Shown here: in pieces, positions 27,842-36,308 of the stretch | Numbering within the stretch: the first letter of the stretch is position 1 | Layout: the number at the start of each line of letters is the position of its first letter | Assembly: GCA_040218145.1 (NCBI GenBank) | Contig: JAVJQK010000065.1 | Location: 158,799-222,798, forward strand | Length of the DNA stretch: 64,000 nucleotides | Origin: Sandaracinaceae bacterium | Lineage (GTDB): Bacteria > Myxococcota_A > Polyangia > Polyangiales > Sandaracinaceae | Reading direction: 5' to 3' | The notes under the pieces: generated by a model | What the model was told of the DNA's origin: nothing | Database searches by the model: none | Seen by the model: the letters and a program-made list of their open reading frames with translations, nothing else | Position numbers and translations under genes: made by a program

Positions 27842-28426
27842 ATGGCGGAAGAAACCAAAGCCTCCGAGGAGAACGAGACGCCCGCGTCGATGTCGGCGGT
27901 GAAGCAGCTCGTCCGGCGCAAGATGCGCAAGCACGCCGAGCCCGACGAGCAGGCGCTCAACATCTACCCGCTGATGGACGTCATGACGATCCTGCTGGTC
28001 TTCATGATCATGCAGTTCGCGCAGGAGAGCGCGAACGTCGTGCAGTCGGCCGAGCTCCAGATCCCCTACTCGACCTCGCGCGCCGACCTCGAGCAGGCCG
28101 TCCCGGTGCAGCTCTCGCGGACGGAGATCGTGGTCGACGGGCGGCAGATCCTCACGCTCCGCAACGGGATGGTCGACCCCAGCCAGAAGCAGGGCGGCGG
28201 GACCGGCTTCCTGATCACCCCGCTCCACAACATCATGATCCAGCACCGCGACCGGCTGAAGCTGATCGCGGCGAGCAACCCCTCGCGGCCCTTCAACGGC
28301 ACCGTGCAGATCATCGCGGACAACCGGACCCCCTTCCGTACCCTGTCCGAAGTGATCTATACCCTCGGCCAGGCCGAGTTCTCGAAAATGCATTTCGTGG
28401 TCCTGCAGCGGCAGCAGGCCCAGTAG
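27842..28426 (+). CDS. ExbD/TolR-family protein (plus operon, second)
   Basis: A 194-aa protein. A roughly 38-residue charged cytoplasmic tail precedes the TM helix with the conserved Asp (LNIYPLMDVMTILLVFMIMQ). The periplasmic domain ends with FNGTVQIIADNRTPFRTLSEV, closely parallel in layout to the second ExbD of the minus operon. This suggests that the two divergent operons arose from duplication of a TolQ-TolR-TolR unit. The gap to the preceding gene is 15 nt. Confidence 0.93.
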   Translation: MAEETKASEENETPASMSAVKQLVRRKMRKHAEPDEQALNIYPLMDVMTILLVFMIMQFAQESANVVQSAELQIPYSTSRADLEQAVPVQLSRTEIVVDGRQILTLRNGMVDPSQKQGGGTGFLITPLHNIMIQHRDRLKLIAASNPSRPFNGTVQIIADNRTPFRTLSEVIYTLGQAEFSKMHFVVLQRQQAQ

Positions 28427-28441
28427 CCGAGTGAGCGTCAC

Positions 28442-28894
28442 ATGAGCACCGAAGCAGCCATCGCCAAGGGGAAGGGCATCCTCGCCAACCCCGAGTTCTT
28501 CCTCACCTTCTTCCTCGCGGGCTCGATGGGCATCGCCTCCGTGCTCACGGTCGGCGTGTCGGGCGTGTGGGGCTGGGGCCTGGTCGGCGTGGCCGCGCTG
28601 CTGGCGGCGATCGCGCACTTCACCGGGCTCGGCCAGAAGTTCTTCGTGATCCTGCTCGCCCTCTTCAGCTTCGCGGCTGGAGCGGCGTCGGTGACGGTGA
28701 TCAGCTACCTGTGGTTCGCCGAGCACTCCGAGCCACTGTGGGGCGGCCTGCTCGCGCTGATCATGATCGGCCTCGCGCCCGCGGTCATCGTGGGCGAGCG
28801 CATCCTGCCCCTCTTCGTCGCGTTCCTCGCCGGCGTGTGGGGCGTGATGAGCGTGATCGTCTTCGTGATGGTGATGTTCATCGGCGTCGAGTGA
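28442..28894 (+). CDS. Small four-TM membrane protein of the TolQR-type operon
   Basis: A 150-aa protein with about four hydrophobic helices: FFLTFFLAGSMGIASVLTVG, LVGVAALLAAIAHFTG, FFVILLALFSFAAGAASVTV, and LPLFVAFLAGVWGVMSVIV. I do not recognise the family. It is co-directional, 15 nt after the second TolR, and followed by a terminator, so it belongs to the channel operon, perhaps as an assembly or accessory subunit. Confidence 0.82.
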   Translation: MSTEAAIAKGKGILANPEFFLTFFLAGSMGIASVLTVGVSGVWGWGLVGVAALLAAIAHFTGLGQKFFVILLALFSFAAGAASVTVISYLWFAEHSEPLWGGLLALIMIGLAPAVIVGERILPLFVAFLAGVWGVMSVIVFVMVMFIGVE

Positions 28895-28930
28895 CGCCAA
28901 CGCTCGACTACTCGTCGAACGCGAAGCTGG

Positions 28931-28957
28931 GCCCGCTCCTCTCCGGAGCGGGCCTTT
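28931..28957 (+). terminator. Rho-independent terminator of the plus TolQR operon
   Basis: A perfect 9-bp stem (GCCCGCTCC / GGAGCGGGC) with a 5-nt loop, followed by CTTTCT, 36 bp after the last stop codon. Confidence 0.85.
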
Positions 28958-28979
28958 CTCGTGTCTGGAGCCCGCGCCG

Positions 28980-29786
28980 TCAGCAGGCGAAGCGGCTGCG
29001 CGGGAGCGGGCCCATGCCGAGCACGGCCTGCGTCGACAACGCGAGCCGGCTGAACGTGGTCGCCAGGTACTGCGCCTGCGACGGCTCGAGCCGCCCCTCG
29101 CTCGCGAGGAAGCGATAGAAGGCGGCCGAGATCGAGAAGAACGTCGCCGCCGCGTCGGCCTCGACCGGCTCCTCCCCCGACTCCTCGGGCGGGCTCCAGA
29201 AGACCTCCGCCACGCGCTCCGGCACCAGCGAGCCGAACGGGTGACAGCGCCCCTGACCGAGCTGGTACATGAGGTGGGTCGAGAGCATCGAGACGACCCC
29301 GGGGGCGAGATCGCGCTCGACCGGGTGGGCCAGGCTCTCGGCGAAGCGCGCCGCGAAGCGGTCCAGCTCGTGCGGGGCCAGCGGCCACTCGTGCGCGTTG
29401 ATGGTCGTCCGGCGCGGCAGGCCCACGCTCTCCCGCGCGTCGTCGATGGCGTGCAGCAGGCGATCGATCTGCCACCGGCTCAGCTCACCCCGGCCGTGCA
29501 GCCACCGCACGAAGCGATCGATTAGGGCCAGCGCGCGCCCTTCACGATAGCCACACCCTGGCTCCCACCAGAGGTAGATCTGCGTCGGCACCATCGTGAC
29601 CCACTCGCCGGAGACGAAGTCGCCCCAGCTGCGCGGGTTGTCCAGGCTCACCAGGAGCACCTCGGCGGCCAGATCGGGGTCGGTGGGCGGGCGTTCGAGG
29701 ACGAACGTGTCCACGACGTCCTCCCACGTCTCCCAGTCGTCCTTGCTCATGCCCACGTGGGGCCGCTTGGGCTGCGTCTTCTTCAT
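28980..29786 (-). CDS. Unknown soluble protein downstream of a kinase gene
   Basis: A 268-aa protein with no signal peptide or TM helix. It is rich in Trp and acidic residues, with a mainly helical appearance (DDWETWEDVVDTFVLERP, IDRFVRWLHGRGELSRWQID). I do not recognise a domain. ATG 29786 (MKKTQPKRP) is the likeliest start; a GTG at 29834 is in frame but adds a basic, non-conserved-looking leader. It follows the kinase gene by 57 nt on the same strand, so it could be a substrate or effector of that kinase (inference from position only). Confidence 0.72.
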   Translation of the reverse strand: MKKTQPKRPHVGMSKDDWETWEDVVDTFVLERPPTDPDLAAEVLLVSLDNPRSWGDFVSGEWVTMVPTQIYLWWEPGCGYREGRALALIDRFVRWLHGRGELSRWQIDRLLHAIDDARESVGLPRRTTINAHEWPLAPHELDRFAARFAESLAHPVERDLAPGVVSMLSTHLMYQLGQGRCHPFGSLVPERVAEVFWSPPEESGEEPVEADAAATFFSISAAFYRFLASEGRLEPSQAQYLATTFSRLALSTQAVLGMGPLPRSRFAC

Positions 29787-29843
29787 GCCGGCGTCATCGC
29801 GACCGTGCGCCCGAGGTTTCCGATCACGGGTCACAAAATCGTG

Positions 29844-30968
29844 TCACGGCGCGAAGAGCAGAACCAGCCCGCCCAGAAGGGCTCCGACCAGACAGGCCCC
29901 GACCAGCGCGCCGAGGAGGATCAGAGGCAGCTTAGACCCGGAAGCGGGGGCGGCGGAAGGGGGGGCGGCGATCGGGGCCGCCGCGGGCGCCTGCACGGGG
30001 GCAGAGGCGGCCATCGCGATGGGGGAGACGGCGGCCTGCGCCATCGGGGGCGGAGGGAGGGAGCCGGCGGGCGCCTGGGCCGGGACGACCGACTGGAGGC
30101 GCGCCGCGGGGGCCGGGATCGCGTCGAGCGCGGCCAGCATCTGACCGGCGTCCGCGAAACGCTCGCCCATCTCCTTCGCCATCGAGGTGCGCAGGAGCGC
30201 GTCGAGCTCGGGCCGCGCGACGAGCCCCTCGCGTCCCGCGGCCAGCGCAGGAACCGGCTCCAGGAGGTGCGCCTTGAGCATCTCGACCCGCGAGTCGGCG
30301 ACGAACGGCCAGTTCCCGGTGAGCAGCTCGTAGAGCACGACCCCCGCGGAGTACACGTCGGAGCGCGCGTCCATCTGGCCGCCCGTCCCCTGCTCGGGTG
30401 ACATGTAGGCGGGGCTCCCCATGACCGAGCCCGCCACGGTGAGCTTTCGGCCCTCGCCCCAGCGCTCGTCGTCCACGAACTTCACGAGCCCGAAGTCGAG
30501 GAGCTTGGCGTAGTAGCGGCCGTCGGGCGTCTGCACGACGAAGACGTTCTCGGTCTTGAGGTCGCGGTGCAGCACGCCCAGCCCGTGCGCGTAGGCCAGC
30601 CCCGCGAGCACCTGGCGGCCGAGATCCAGCGCCACCGCCGGGTCCAGCGTCCGCTCGTCCACCAGCTCGTCGAGGCTCTGGCCCTCGAGCATCTCCATCA
30701 CGAGGTAGGGCTGCTGACCGCCGATGACGCCGTAGTCCTGGACGTCCAGGATGTTCGGGTGCGTCAGCCCGAAGAGCGCCCTCGCCTCGCGCTCGAAGCG
30801 CTCGCGCAGGTCGGGCTCTCGCGTGCAGTCCTCGTTGAGGACCTTCACCGCGACCTGCCCGGTGCCGTCCATGCGCTCCGCGCGGTACACGCGCCCCATG
30901 GCGCCTTCGCCGATCGCCTCGAGGAGGCGATATCGGCCATCGAGCTCGGTACCGATCAGCGGATCCAT
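29844..30968 (-). CDS. Membrane-anchored Ser/Thr protein kinase
   Basis: A 374-aa protein. The kinase domain spans about 10-275: glycine loop IGEGAMGRVY, Lys in VAVKVLNED, HRDLKTENVF, LDFGLVKF, PAYMSPEQ, and DARSDVYSAGVVLYELLTG. An Ala/Pro-rich linker of about 70 residues leads to a C-terminal TM helix (LILLGALVGACLVGALLGG) with almost nothing beyond, so this kinase has no sensor domain of its own. ATG 30968 (MDPLIGTELDGRY) is the standard family start. It is transcribed divergently from the orphan ExbD. Confidence 0.93.
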   Translation of the reverse strand: MDPLIGTELDGRYRLLEAIGEGAMGRVYRAERMDGTGQVAVKVLNEDCTREPDLRERFEREARALFGLTHPNILDVQDYGVIGGQQPYLVMEMLEGQSLDELVDERTLDPAVALDLGRQVLAGLAYAHGLGVLHRDLKTENVFVVQTPDGRYYAKLLDFGLVKFVDDERWGEGRKLTVAGSVMGSPAYMSPEQGTGGQMDARSDVYSAGVVLYELLTGNWPFVADSRVEMLKAHLLEPVPALAAGREGLVARPELDALLRTSMAKEMGERFADAGQMLAALDAIPAPAARLQSVVPAQAPAGSLPPPPMAQAAVSPIAMAASAPVQAPAAAPIAAPPSAAPASGSKLPLILLGALVGACLVGALLGGLVLLFAP

Positions 30969-31080
30969 GGGCTCCTTGGCGTTGGGAGAGTACCAGCACC
31001 GAGATCGTTTGGAACCCAGTACCCGCGTCGGACACCAAAGGTGCGAGCGGGGACGGACGCGCCTCGCGAGGAGGAGAGTC

Positions 31081-31548
31081 ATGGCGAGCATCGCGACTGG
31101 GAACGGGCACGGGGGCAAGAAGACGGTCGATCACGAGATCCCGCTCGTCCCATTCATCGATCTGCTGCTCTGCTGCATCATGTTCCTGCTCGTCACCGCG
31201 GTCTGGAACCAGCTGGCCTCGATCGACGCCAACCTCCAGTCCCCCGGGGCCGTCGACGCGCCCGACACCGCGACCGAGCAGACCCTGCTCTCGGTGCGGG
31301 TCCAGAACGACGGCTTCACGCTCTTCACCGAGGTGGGCGACCAGACGCACATCCCGCTCTCGAGCGAGGGCGCCTACGACGTCGGGGCCCTGTCCGAGCA
31401 CCTCTCGCACCGCCGCGCGCTCGATCCCAACGCGAGCGCCGCGGTCGTCACCGCCGACGACGGCGTGCAGTACGCGTCGGTGGTCGAGGCGATGGACGCG
31501 CTCGCGGGGGGCGGCTACCCGAACGTGACCATCACCGGCAGCCTCTGA
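31081..31548 (+). CDS. Orphan ExbD/TolR-family protein
   Basis: A 155-aa protein with the same layout as the ExbD at 24650: HGGKKTVDHEIPLVPFIDLL, the channel Asp inside the TM helix, then a TolR domain ending VVTADDGVQYASVVEAMDAL. GGAG lies 6 nt before the ATG. No TolQ/ExbB gene is adjacent, so it must use a partner encoded elsewhere, possibly the one at 25231, about 5 kb away. It converges on dctM with a 4-bp gap. Confidence 0.92.
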   Translation: MASIATGNGHGGKKTVDHEIPLVPFIDLLLCCIMFLLVTAVWNQLASIDANLQSPGAVDAPDTATEQTLLSVRVQNDGFTLFTEVGDQTHIPLSSEGAYDVGALSEHLSHRRALDPNASAAVVTADDGVQYASVVEAMDALAGGGYPNVTITGSL

Positions 31549-31552
31549 CGGC

Positions 31553-33298
31553 TCAGAGGTCGTCGAGCGTCTCGCCCTCGGGCGGGGGGCCGTCGTCGCC
31601 CAGGTCGTCGAGGGTCTCGCCGCCCCCGCCCATGTCCAGGTCGTCGAGCGTCTCCCCGCCCATGTCGAGGTCGTCGAGGGTCTCGCCGCCCATATCGAGG
31701 TCGTCGAGCGTGTCGCCGCCCATGTCCAGGTCGTCGAGGGTGTCGCCGCCGAGATCGTCGAGCCCGGGCCCGTCGATGTCGACGCCGCCACCCGGGTCGT
31801 CGTCCATGGCGTCGATCTCGTCGGCGCTCAGCTCGTTCGAGTCGATCAGGCCCGTCAGCCACGTCGACAGCTGCGGCACGTACGTCGTGATCGCGAGCGC
31901 GATGACCAGGAAGCCGATGAACGGCAGCACCGCCGTATAGAGCTTCGTCACCGGTTTCTCGAAGCGGAAGCTGGCGATGAAGAGGTTCAGGCCCACCGGC
32001 GGCGTGAGGTAGCCGATCTCGAGGTTGAGCAGGAAGACGATGCCGAGGTGGTAGGGGTCGATCCCGAAGTGGCGCGCGATGGGCACGATCAGCGGCACGA
32101 CCACGACGATCGCGCTGAAGATGTCCATCAGCATGCCGACGACGAGCAGGAAGATGTTCAGCGCGAACAGGAAGGCCACGTCGCTGGTGATGAACACCTC
32201 CATCCACTCGACCATGCGCTCGGGGACGCGGGCCTGGATGAGGTAGCCGGTGAAGCCGAGGGCGGTCGCGAGGATCGCGAGGATGGCCCCCAGCATCGTC
32301 ATGCTGTCCTTGATGACGCGCGGCAGATCCCCGCCGATCGTGATGTCCCGGTAGATGAAGACCTCGACGATCACGACGTAGAGCGCGGTGAAGGCGGCCG
32401 CCTCGTGGATGCGGAGCACGCCCGTCATCAGCCCGGCGATGAGCACGGCCGGGAGCAGGATCTCCCAGGACGCCTCGAGCACCGCGGCGCGCGTCTCCCC
32501 CGTGGTGGCGAACGCGCCGGCGAAGAACCCGGCGAGCATCACGGGCAGGAGCATCAGGGTGAAGTGGGGTCCGATCCAGTCGAGGCCCTCCCCCGAGATC
32601 GCCGCGCCGAGCCCGCCGAAGATCACGACGGAGCCGACGAGCCCGCCGATGCCGCCCGCGCAGAAGCGGAGGAACTGCATCAGGCCTGCCTTGGCCTCCT
32701 CCTTGGGCGGCCGCTGCTTCGAGCCGGTCAGGATCGAGTAGGCGACCAGGATCAGGACGGTCAGGATCCCGGGCACGATGCCGGCGAGGAACAGCTTGTC
32801 GATGAGGATGCCGGCGACGACGGCGTAGAGCACGATCGGGATGCTCGGCGGGAAGAGCAGGCCGAGCGAGCCGCCCGTGGTCACCAGGCCGAGCGAGAAC
32901 TTCTCCGGGTACTTCTCCTGGATGAGGGCCGGGAAGAGCAGGCCGCCGACCGCGACGATGGTGATGCCGCTGCCGCCCGTGAAGGTCGTGAAGAAGGCGG
33001 ACGCGAAGAGGCAGACCACGGCGAGGCCACCCGGGAGCCAGCCGAAGAGCGCGCGCGACACCCGCACGAGTCGTTGCGGCGTGCCCGCCTCCGCCATCAG
33101 GTAGCCGGCGAAGGTGAAGAGCGGGAGCGTCACCAGGGTCGGGCTGTCGGCGAAGCGCTCGCTGAAGACGTCGACCGCGACGCTGGTGATGGTGCCGTTG
33201 TCGGCGAAGAGGATCATCGCCGCGGCGCCGAAGATGGCGAAGAGCGGCGCGCCGAGGAAGGCGAAGACGATCAGGAGGACGACGTAGAGGGGGTCCAT
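31553..33298 (-). CDS. dctM: TRAP transporter large permease DctM with acidic repeat tail
   Basis: A 581-aa protein; typical DctM is about 425-450 aa. The core has 12 or more TM helices with family motifs TGGSGITIVAVGGLLFPAL, GGSLGLLFPPSIP and LNLEIGYLTPPVGLN. There are two expansions. One is a loop of about 60-80 residues after the fifth to sixth helix (KQRPPKEEAKAG plus extra helices near 205-265). The other is a C-terminal acidic extension of about 85 residues made of near-perfect 10-residue repeats (GGDTLDDLDM). ATG 33298 follows the dctQ stop by one base. It imports small organic anions by secondary transport; the ligand is unknown. Confidence 0.93.
   Translation of the reverse strand: MDPLYVVLLIVFAFLGAPLFAIFGAAAMILFADNGTITSVAVDVFSERFADSPTLVTLPLFTFAGYLMAEAGTPQRLVRVSRALFGWLPGGLAVVCLFASAFFTTFTGGSGITIVAVGGLLFPALIQEKYPEKFSLGLVTTGGSLGLLFPPSIPIVLYAVVAGILIDKLFLAGIVPGILTVLILVAYSILTGSKQRPPKEEAKAGLMQFLRFCAGGIGGLVGSVVIFGGLGAAISGEGLDWIGPHFTLMLLPVMLAGFFAGAFATTGETRAAVLEASWEILLPAVLIAGLMTGVLRIHEAAAFTALYVVIVEVFIYRDITIGGDLPRVIKDSMTMLGAILAILATALGFTGYLIQARVPERMVEWMEVFITSDVAFLFALNIFLLVVGMLMDIFSAIVVVVPLIVPIARHFGIDPYHLGIVFLLNLEIGYLTPPVGLNLFIASFRFEKPVTKLYTAVLPFIGFLVIALAITTYVPQLSTWLTGLIDSNELSADEIDAMDDDPGGGVDIDGPGLDDLGGDTLDDLDMGGDTLDDLDMGGETLDDLDMGGETLDDLDMGGGGETLDDLGDDGPPPEGETLDDL
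31556..31750 (-). repeat. 30-bp coding repeats in the 3' end of dctM
   Basis: Six TLDDL-containing units: four clean 10-residue units of the GG(D/E)TLDDLDM type, then one with an inserted GG and a last one with a GDDGPPPEG spacer. The unit is 30 bp, in frame, so copy-number change would keep the gene open. Confidence 0.9.
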
Positions 33299-33299
33299 G

Positions 33300-33995
33300 T
33301 CAGCCCTCCCCCTTCTCGCTGGCCTTGTGCGCGACCGTCGGCGTGGAGCCGCCGCCCTGGGCGAGCTCGAGGAAGGCGCCGACGCCGTTCGCGAGGAGCC
33401 TGGCGCTCATCACCACGAACATGACGGGCACGATCAGCTGGAGCGCCGCCTCGGGCGTCTCGACCGGGACGCCGACCCCGGCGAGCGCCGTGCGGACGTG
33501 GCAGAAGATGCCCGGCATCTCGAGGCTCGCGTCGGCCACCTGCGCCATCGTCGCGTCGCACACGTGGAGGGGGCCGGTGTCGCCGAAGACCTCGTAGGTC
33601 GCGGGGCGCTCCTCGGCGTTGACGAGCACGGCGGCCCAGAACGCGCGGGCGAGGAAGAAGCTCACCACGGACGAGAAGAGGGCCGCGAGGCCGCGCATCA
33701 GCAGCTTCGCCTTCTTGGGCGCCAGGCGCGGCAGCAGGTCGATCCCGATGTGTCGCCCCTCGCGCGTCGCGAGCGAGGCGCCCAGGAAGGCCAGCCAGAG
33801 CGTGCCCTTCTGCAAGAACGGGTCGACCCACTCGAGGCTGGACAGCGCCGTGTTCGCCCAGTCGATCTCCGCGCCCGCGAGGTTGCGGAAGATCGCCTGG
33901 ACGGAGGCGGCCAGGATCATGGAGAGCAGAAAGAGGGTCGCGAGGACCGCCTCTCCGCGTGCGATGCCCGCGTCGAATCGTTTGAGTGCCTGCAA
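33300..33995 (-). CDS. dctQ: TRAP transporter small permease DctQ
   Basis: A 231-aa protein with four TM helices. It opens KRFDAGIARGEAVLATLFLL and has the family-typical W-containing segments and TREGRHIGIDLLPRL. An insertion near 130-175 with three Cys (LHVCDATMAQ, GIFCHVRT) makes it longer than the usual 160-180 aa. The start is probably TTG 33995 with GAGG 8 nt upstream, since no ATG or GTG fits. It lies downstream of the strong terminator after dctP, so its mRNA level should be below that of the binding protein. Confidence 0.82.
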   Translation of the reverse strand: MQALKRFDAGIARGEAVLATLFLLSMILAASVQAIFRNLAGAEIDWANTALSSLEWVDPFLQKGTLWLAFLGASLATREGRHIGIDLLPRLAPKKAKLLMRGLAALFSSVVSFFLARAFWAAVLVNAEERPATYEVFGDTGPLHVCDATMAQVADASLEMPGIFCHVRTALAGVGVPVETPEAALQLIVPVMFVVMSARLLANGVGAFLELAQGGGSTPTVAHKASEKGEG

Positions 33996-34080
33996 AGCCA
34001 ACGCCTCGTGAGTTTCGAGGCGCGACTGTACCCGAGACGCGCGGAGAAACGCGAGTCTCCCGCAGCCGAAGACGCCATAG

Positions 34081-34108
34081 AAAAAGGCCGGCCCCGAAGG
34101 ACCGGCCT
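34081..34108 (-). terminator. Strong intra-operon terminator between dctP and dctQ
   Basis: Read on the minus strand: a 10-bp stem (AGGCCGGTCC / GGGCCGGCCT, one G-U pair) with a TTCG tetraloop, followed by an uninterrupted T5. It lies 21 bp after the dctP stop and 85 bp before dctQ. Confidence 0.88.
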
Positions 34109-34129
34109 CTCGCGCGTTCGCGCTGGCGC

Positions 34130-35143
34130 TCAGCGACCGCGGGCGGCCGCCATCACGCGCTCCATGAGCGCGCGCGGGTAGAGCCGACCGGCGAGACGCT
34201 CGCGGGTCTGCCGCGCCGCGTCCTGCCACTCGCTCCGGTGAGCGCTGGTGTCCACCGCGGTGATGCCGTGGCGGGTGGTGAGCGCGCGGTAGTAGCGCCC
34301 GTCGTCGCGGCGGATGCGGCGGACGAGGGCGGTGTGCGCCTGGTCCGAGGTCTCCTGCAGCGCCGTCTGGAGGTCGGGCGGGAGCGAGTCGAACTTCTGC
34401 TTGGAGATGATCGTCGCGCCGATGAGGAAGCTGTTGGCCTGCTCGGTGACGTGCGTGACCCGGGTGTGCCACTGCAGCGCGCTCGCGGCCGTGGCCGAGG
34501 CGACCACGGTGTCGATCTGACCCGTGCTGAGCGCGGGCAGGACCTCCGGCACGCCGAGGCGGACGCCGTTGGCGCCGATGACCTCGAGGAAGGTGCCGAA
34601 CATGCTGTCGTCGCGCCACACCCAGGGGCGCACGCTGCGCAGGTCCTGGGGGCGGGTGATCGGGCGGTTGGAGAAGATGCGGCCCTCGCCGACGTCGCCC
34701 CAGCCCATCAGCTTCACGCCGTTGGCCTCGAACTGCTGCGAGAACTCGTCGTTCATCGCGCTGCGCGCCCGGTCGAGCTGCTGGTAGCTCTCGACCACGC
34801 CCGGCGCCTGGAGGACGAGCACGGGGCGCACGATCAGGCTGAGGCCGGTCGAGGTGACCGCCGCGCCGTCGAGCTGCCCGATGCGGATCTTGCGCACCAC
34901 GTCGCGCTCGTCGCCCTGCGAGCCGCCCGCGTAGACGCGGATCTGGAGGCGGCCGTCCGTGCGCTGACGGAGGGTGTTGTTCCACGCGTCGAAGACACGC
35001 ATCCAGGAGGAGCCACGCGGCGCGAGGGTCGCGAGGCGGAGCGTGATCGTCTCCTGCGCGTCGACCGGCCGCGGGGCCGTGCCCGGCAGCAACGTGAGCC
35101 CGGCCGCGAGCAAGGCCACGAAGAAGAAGTTTCGCTTTCTCAT
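34130..35143 (-). CDS. dctP: TRAP transporter substrate-binding protein DctP
   Basis: A 337-aa periplasmic binding protein. The signal peptide (MRKRNFFFVALLAAGLTLL...VDAQ) is followed by TITLRLATLAPRGSSW, the usual mature start. It has RVYAGGSQGDERDVVRKIRIGQLDGAA, and NRPITRPQDLRSVRPWVW with the Arg that generally binds the ligand carboxylate, then LSTGQIDTVVASATAA. With the TatT gene upstream it resembles TatP/TatT-type TRAP systems, in which a TPR lipoprotein contacts the binding protein. The carboxylate ligand is not predictable by eye. Confidence 0.94.
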   Translation of the reverse strand: MRKRNFFFVALLAAGLTLLPGTAPRPVDAQETITLRLATLAPRGSSWMRVFDAWNNTLRQRTDGRLQIRVYAGGSQGDERDVVRKIRIGQLDGAAVTSTGLSLIVRPVLVLQAPGVVESYQQLDRARSAMNDEFSQQFEANGVKLMGWGDVGEGRIFSNRPITRPQDLRSVRPWVWRDDSMFGTFLEVIGANGVRLGVPEVLPALSTGQIDTVVASATAASALQWHTRVTHVTEQANSFLIGATIISKQKFDSLPPDLQTALQETSDQAHTALVRRIRRDDGRYYRALTTRHGITAVDTSAHRSEWQDAARQTRERLAGRLYPRALMERVMAAARGR

Positions 35144-35294
35144 GTCACCATCCCATGGGTCTTCCCGCGCGCGTGCCCGAACTGGACAGAGCGCGACGGG
35201 GGCAGAGGCTAGCCCGAATCCCAGCCCGATTCACGCGGTGCGATGTACGCGGTGTGATTCGCGCGTCGGACGGAGCAGGCCCCGCCCGCATTCA

Positions 35295-36227
35295 TCAGAA
35301 GAGCTGATCGGTCCGCTGGAGCCAGCGGATCGCGCGCCGACGCGCCATGCGGTTCGTCAGGCGGGCCGTCGGCTCCGGGTCGCCACCGTCGACCACCTCG
35401 CGGAGGAGGCGGATGTAGAGGTCACGATCCTGCTGCCCCACGGCGTAGGTCCGCGCGTAGCTGACCTGCACGGTGAAGAACTTCCGGTCCGTGGCCTCGA
35501 GCGCGCGCTCGAAGTAGTCGCGCGCCGCCTCGGGGTCACCGCCGAGGGCCTCGGGGAGGCTCGCGTTGACGACGCCGAGGAAGGTCAGCCCGGAGTAATT
35601 GTAGTAGCTCGGGTCCAGCTCGACCGCGCGCTCCACGAGGGTCTTCGCGAAAGGCAGCATCAGCACCATCTCGGGGTCGTCGCGGCCCGCGTTGATGGCC
35701 GAGCCCCAGGCGTAGCCGGTCCAGAACAGCACGCCGACGTCCTCGGGCGTGGTGTAGGTGCTGTGCACGTACTCGACGAAGCCCTCGTGGCCGCCCTCGA
35801 GCGCGGCGTCGATGCCGGGGTCGCGGAGGCGCATGAGGTGGAGCCCGATGTTGCGGCCCCGCTCGTAGAGCAGCCGGGCGCGGCCGGTGAGCCGCTCCTC
35901 TTCGTCGAGGTCGCCCTCGTCCTGCGCGCGCTGGACCTCGTCCTCGATCCACCCGAAGCCGTAGGCGGTGTACGCCCGCACCAGGGTGATCCCCAGCTGC
36001 TCGTTGTCGGGGATGATCCGGAACACGCCCTCGAGCTGGAGGATGTTGCCCGGGAGAGCGTCGCCGACGAGCTCGTAGTCGAAGTGCTGCTCGAGGCCCG
36101 CGGAGGCCCTCGAGAACATGTTCGCGGTGGAGTTCGCGGTGAAGCGCGTGAGATCGCAGCCCGGGCCCAGGAGGCTGACGGCGAGCGCGATCGTGAGAGG
36201 AACCCAGAGACGGTGCGAGCGGGTCAT
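35295..36227 (-). CDS. TRAP transporter TatT-family TPR protein
   Basis: A 310-aa protein with an N-terminal signal and a Cys at about 24 (LLGPGCDLTR; a weak but possible lipobox). Helical-repeat sequence follows, with segments typical of the TRAP-associated TatT family: RDPGIDAALEGGHEGF, GVLFWTGYAWGSAIN and VERAVELDPSYYNYSG. In Treponema, TatT forms a ring of TPR-like pores that binds the TRAP binding protein. It is the first gene of the TRAP locus, 151 bp before dctP. Confidence 0.88.
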   Translation of the reverse strand: MTRSHRLWVPLTIALAVSLLGPGCDLTRFTANSTANMFSRASAGLEQHFDYELVGDALPGNILQLEGVFRIIPDNEQLGITLVRAYTAYGFGWIEDEVQRAQDEGDLDEEERLTGRARLLYERGRNIGLHLMRLRDPGIDAALEGGHEGFVEYVHSTYTTPEDVGVLFWTGYAWGSAINAGRDDPEMVLMLPFAKTLVERAVELDPSYYNYSGLTFLGVVNASLPEALGGDPEAARDYFERALEATDRKFFTVQVSYARTYAVGQQDRDLYIRLLREVVDGGDPEPTARLTNRMARRRAIRWLQRTDQLF

Positions 36228-36308
36228 GTCGCGTGAGTACGAAAGGTGGGGCGGGTGTGTCAATCGCATCCGCTTGACGGAGCCCGGGGCGTGCGAAATG
36301 GTGCAGGC

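Noticed and set aside
28931..28957. Considered as an attenuator for the downstream gene
   Set aside because: It follows the last gene of the plus operon and the next gene is on the opposite strand, so plain termination is the simpler reading.
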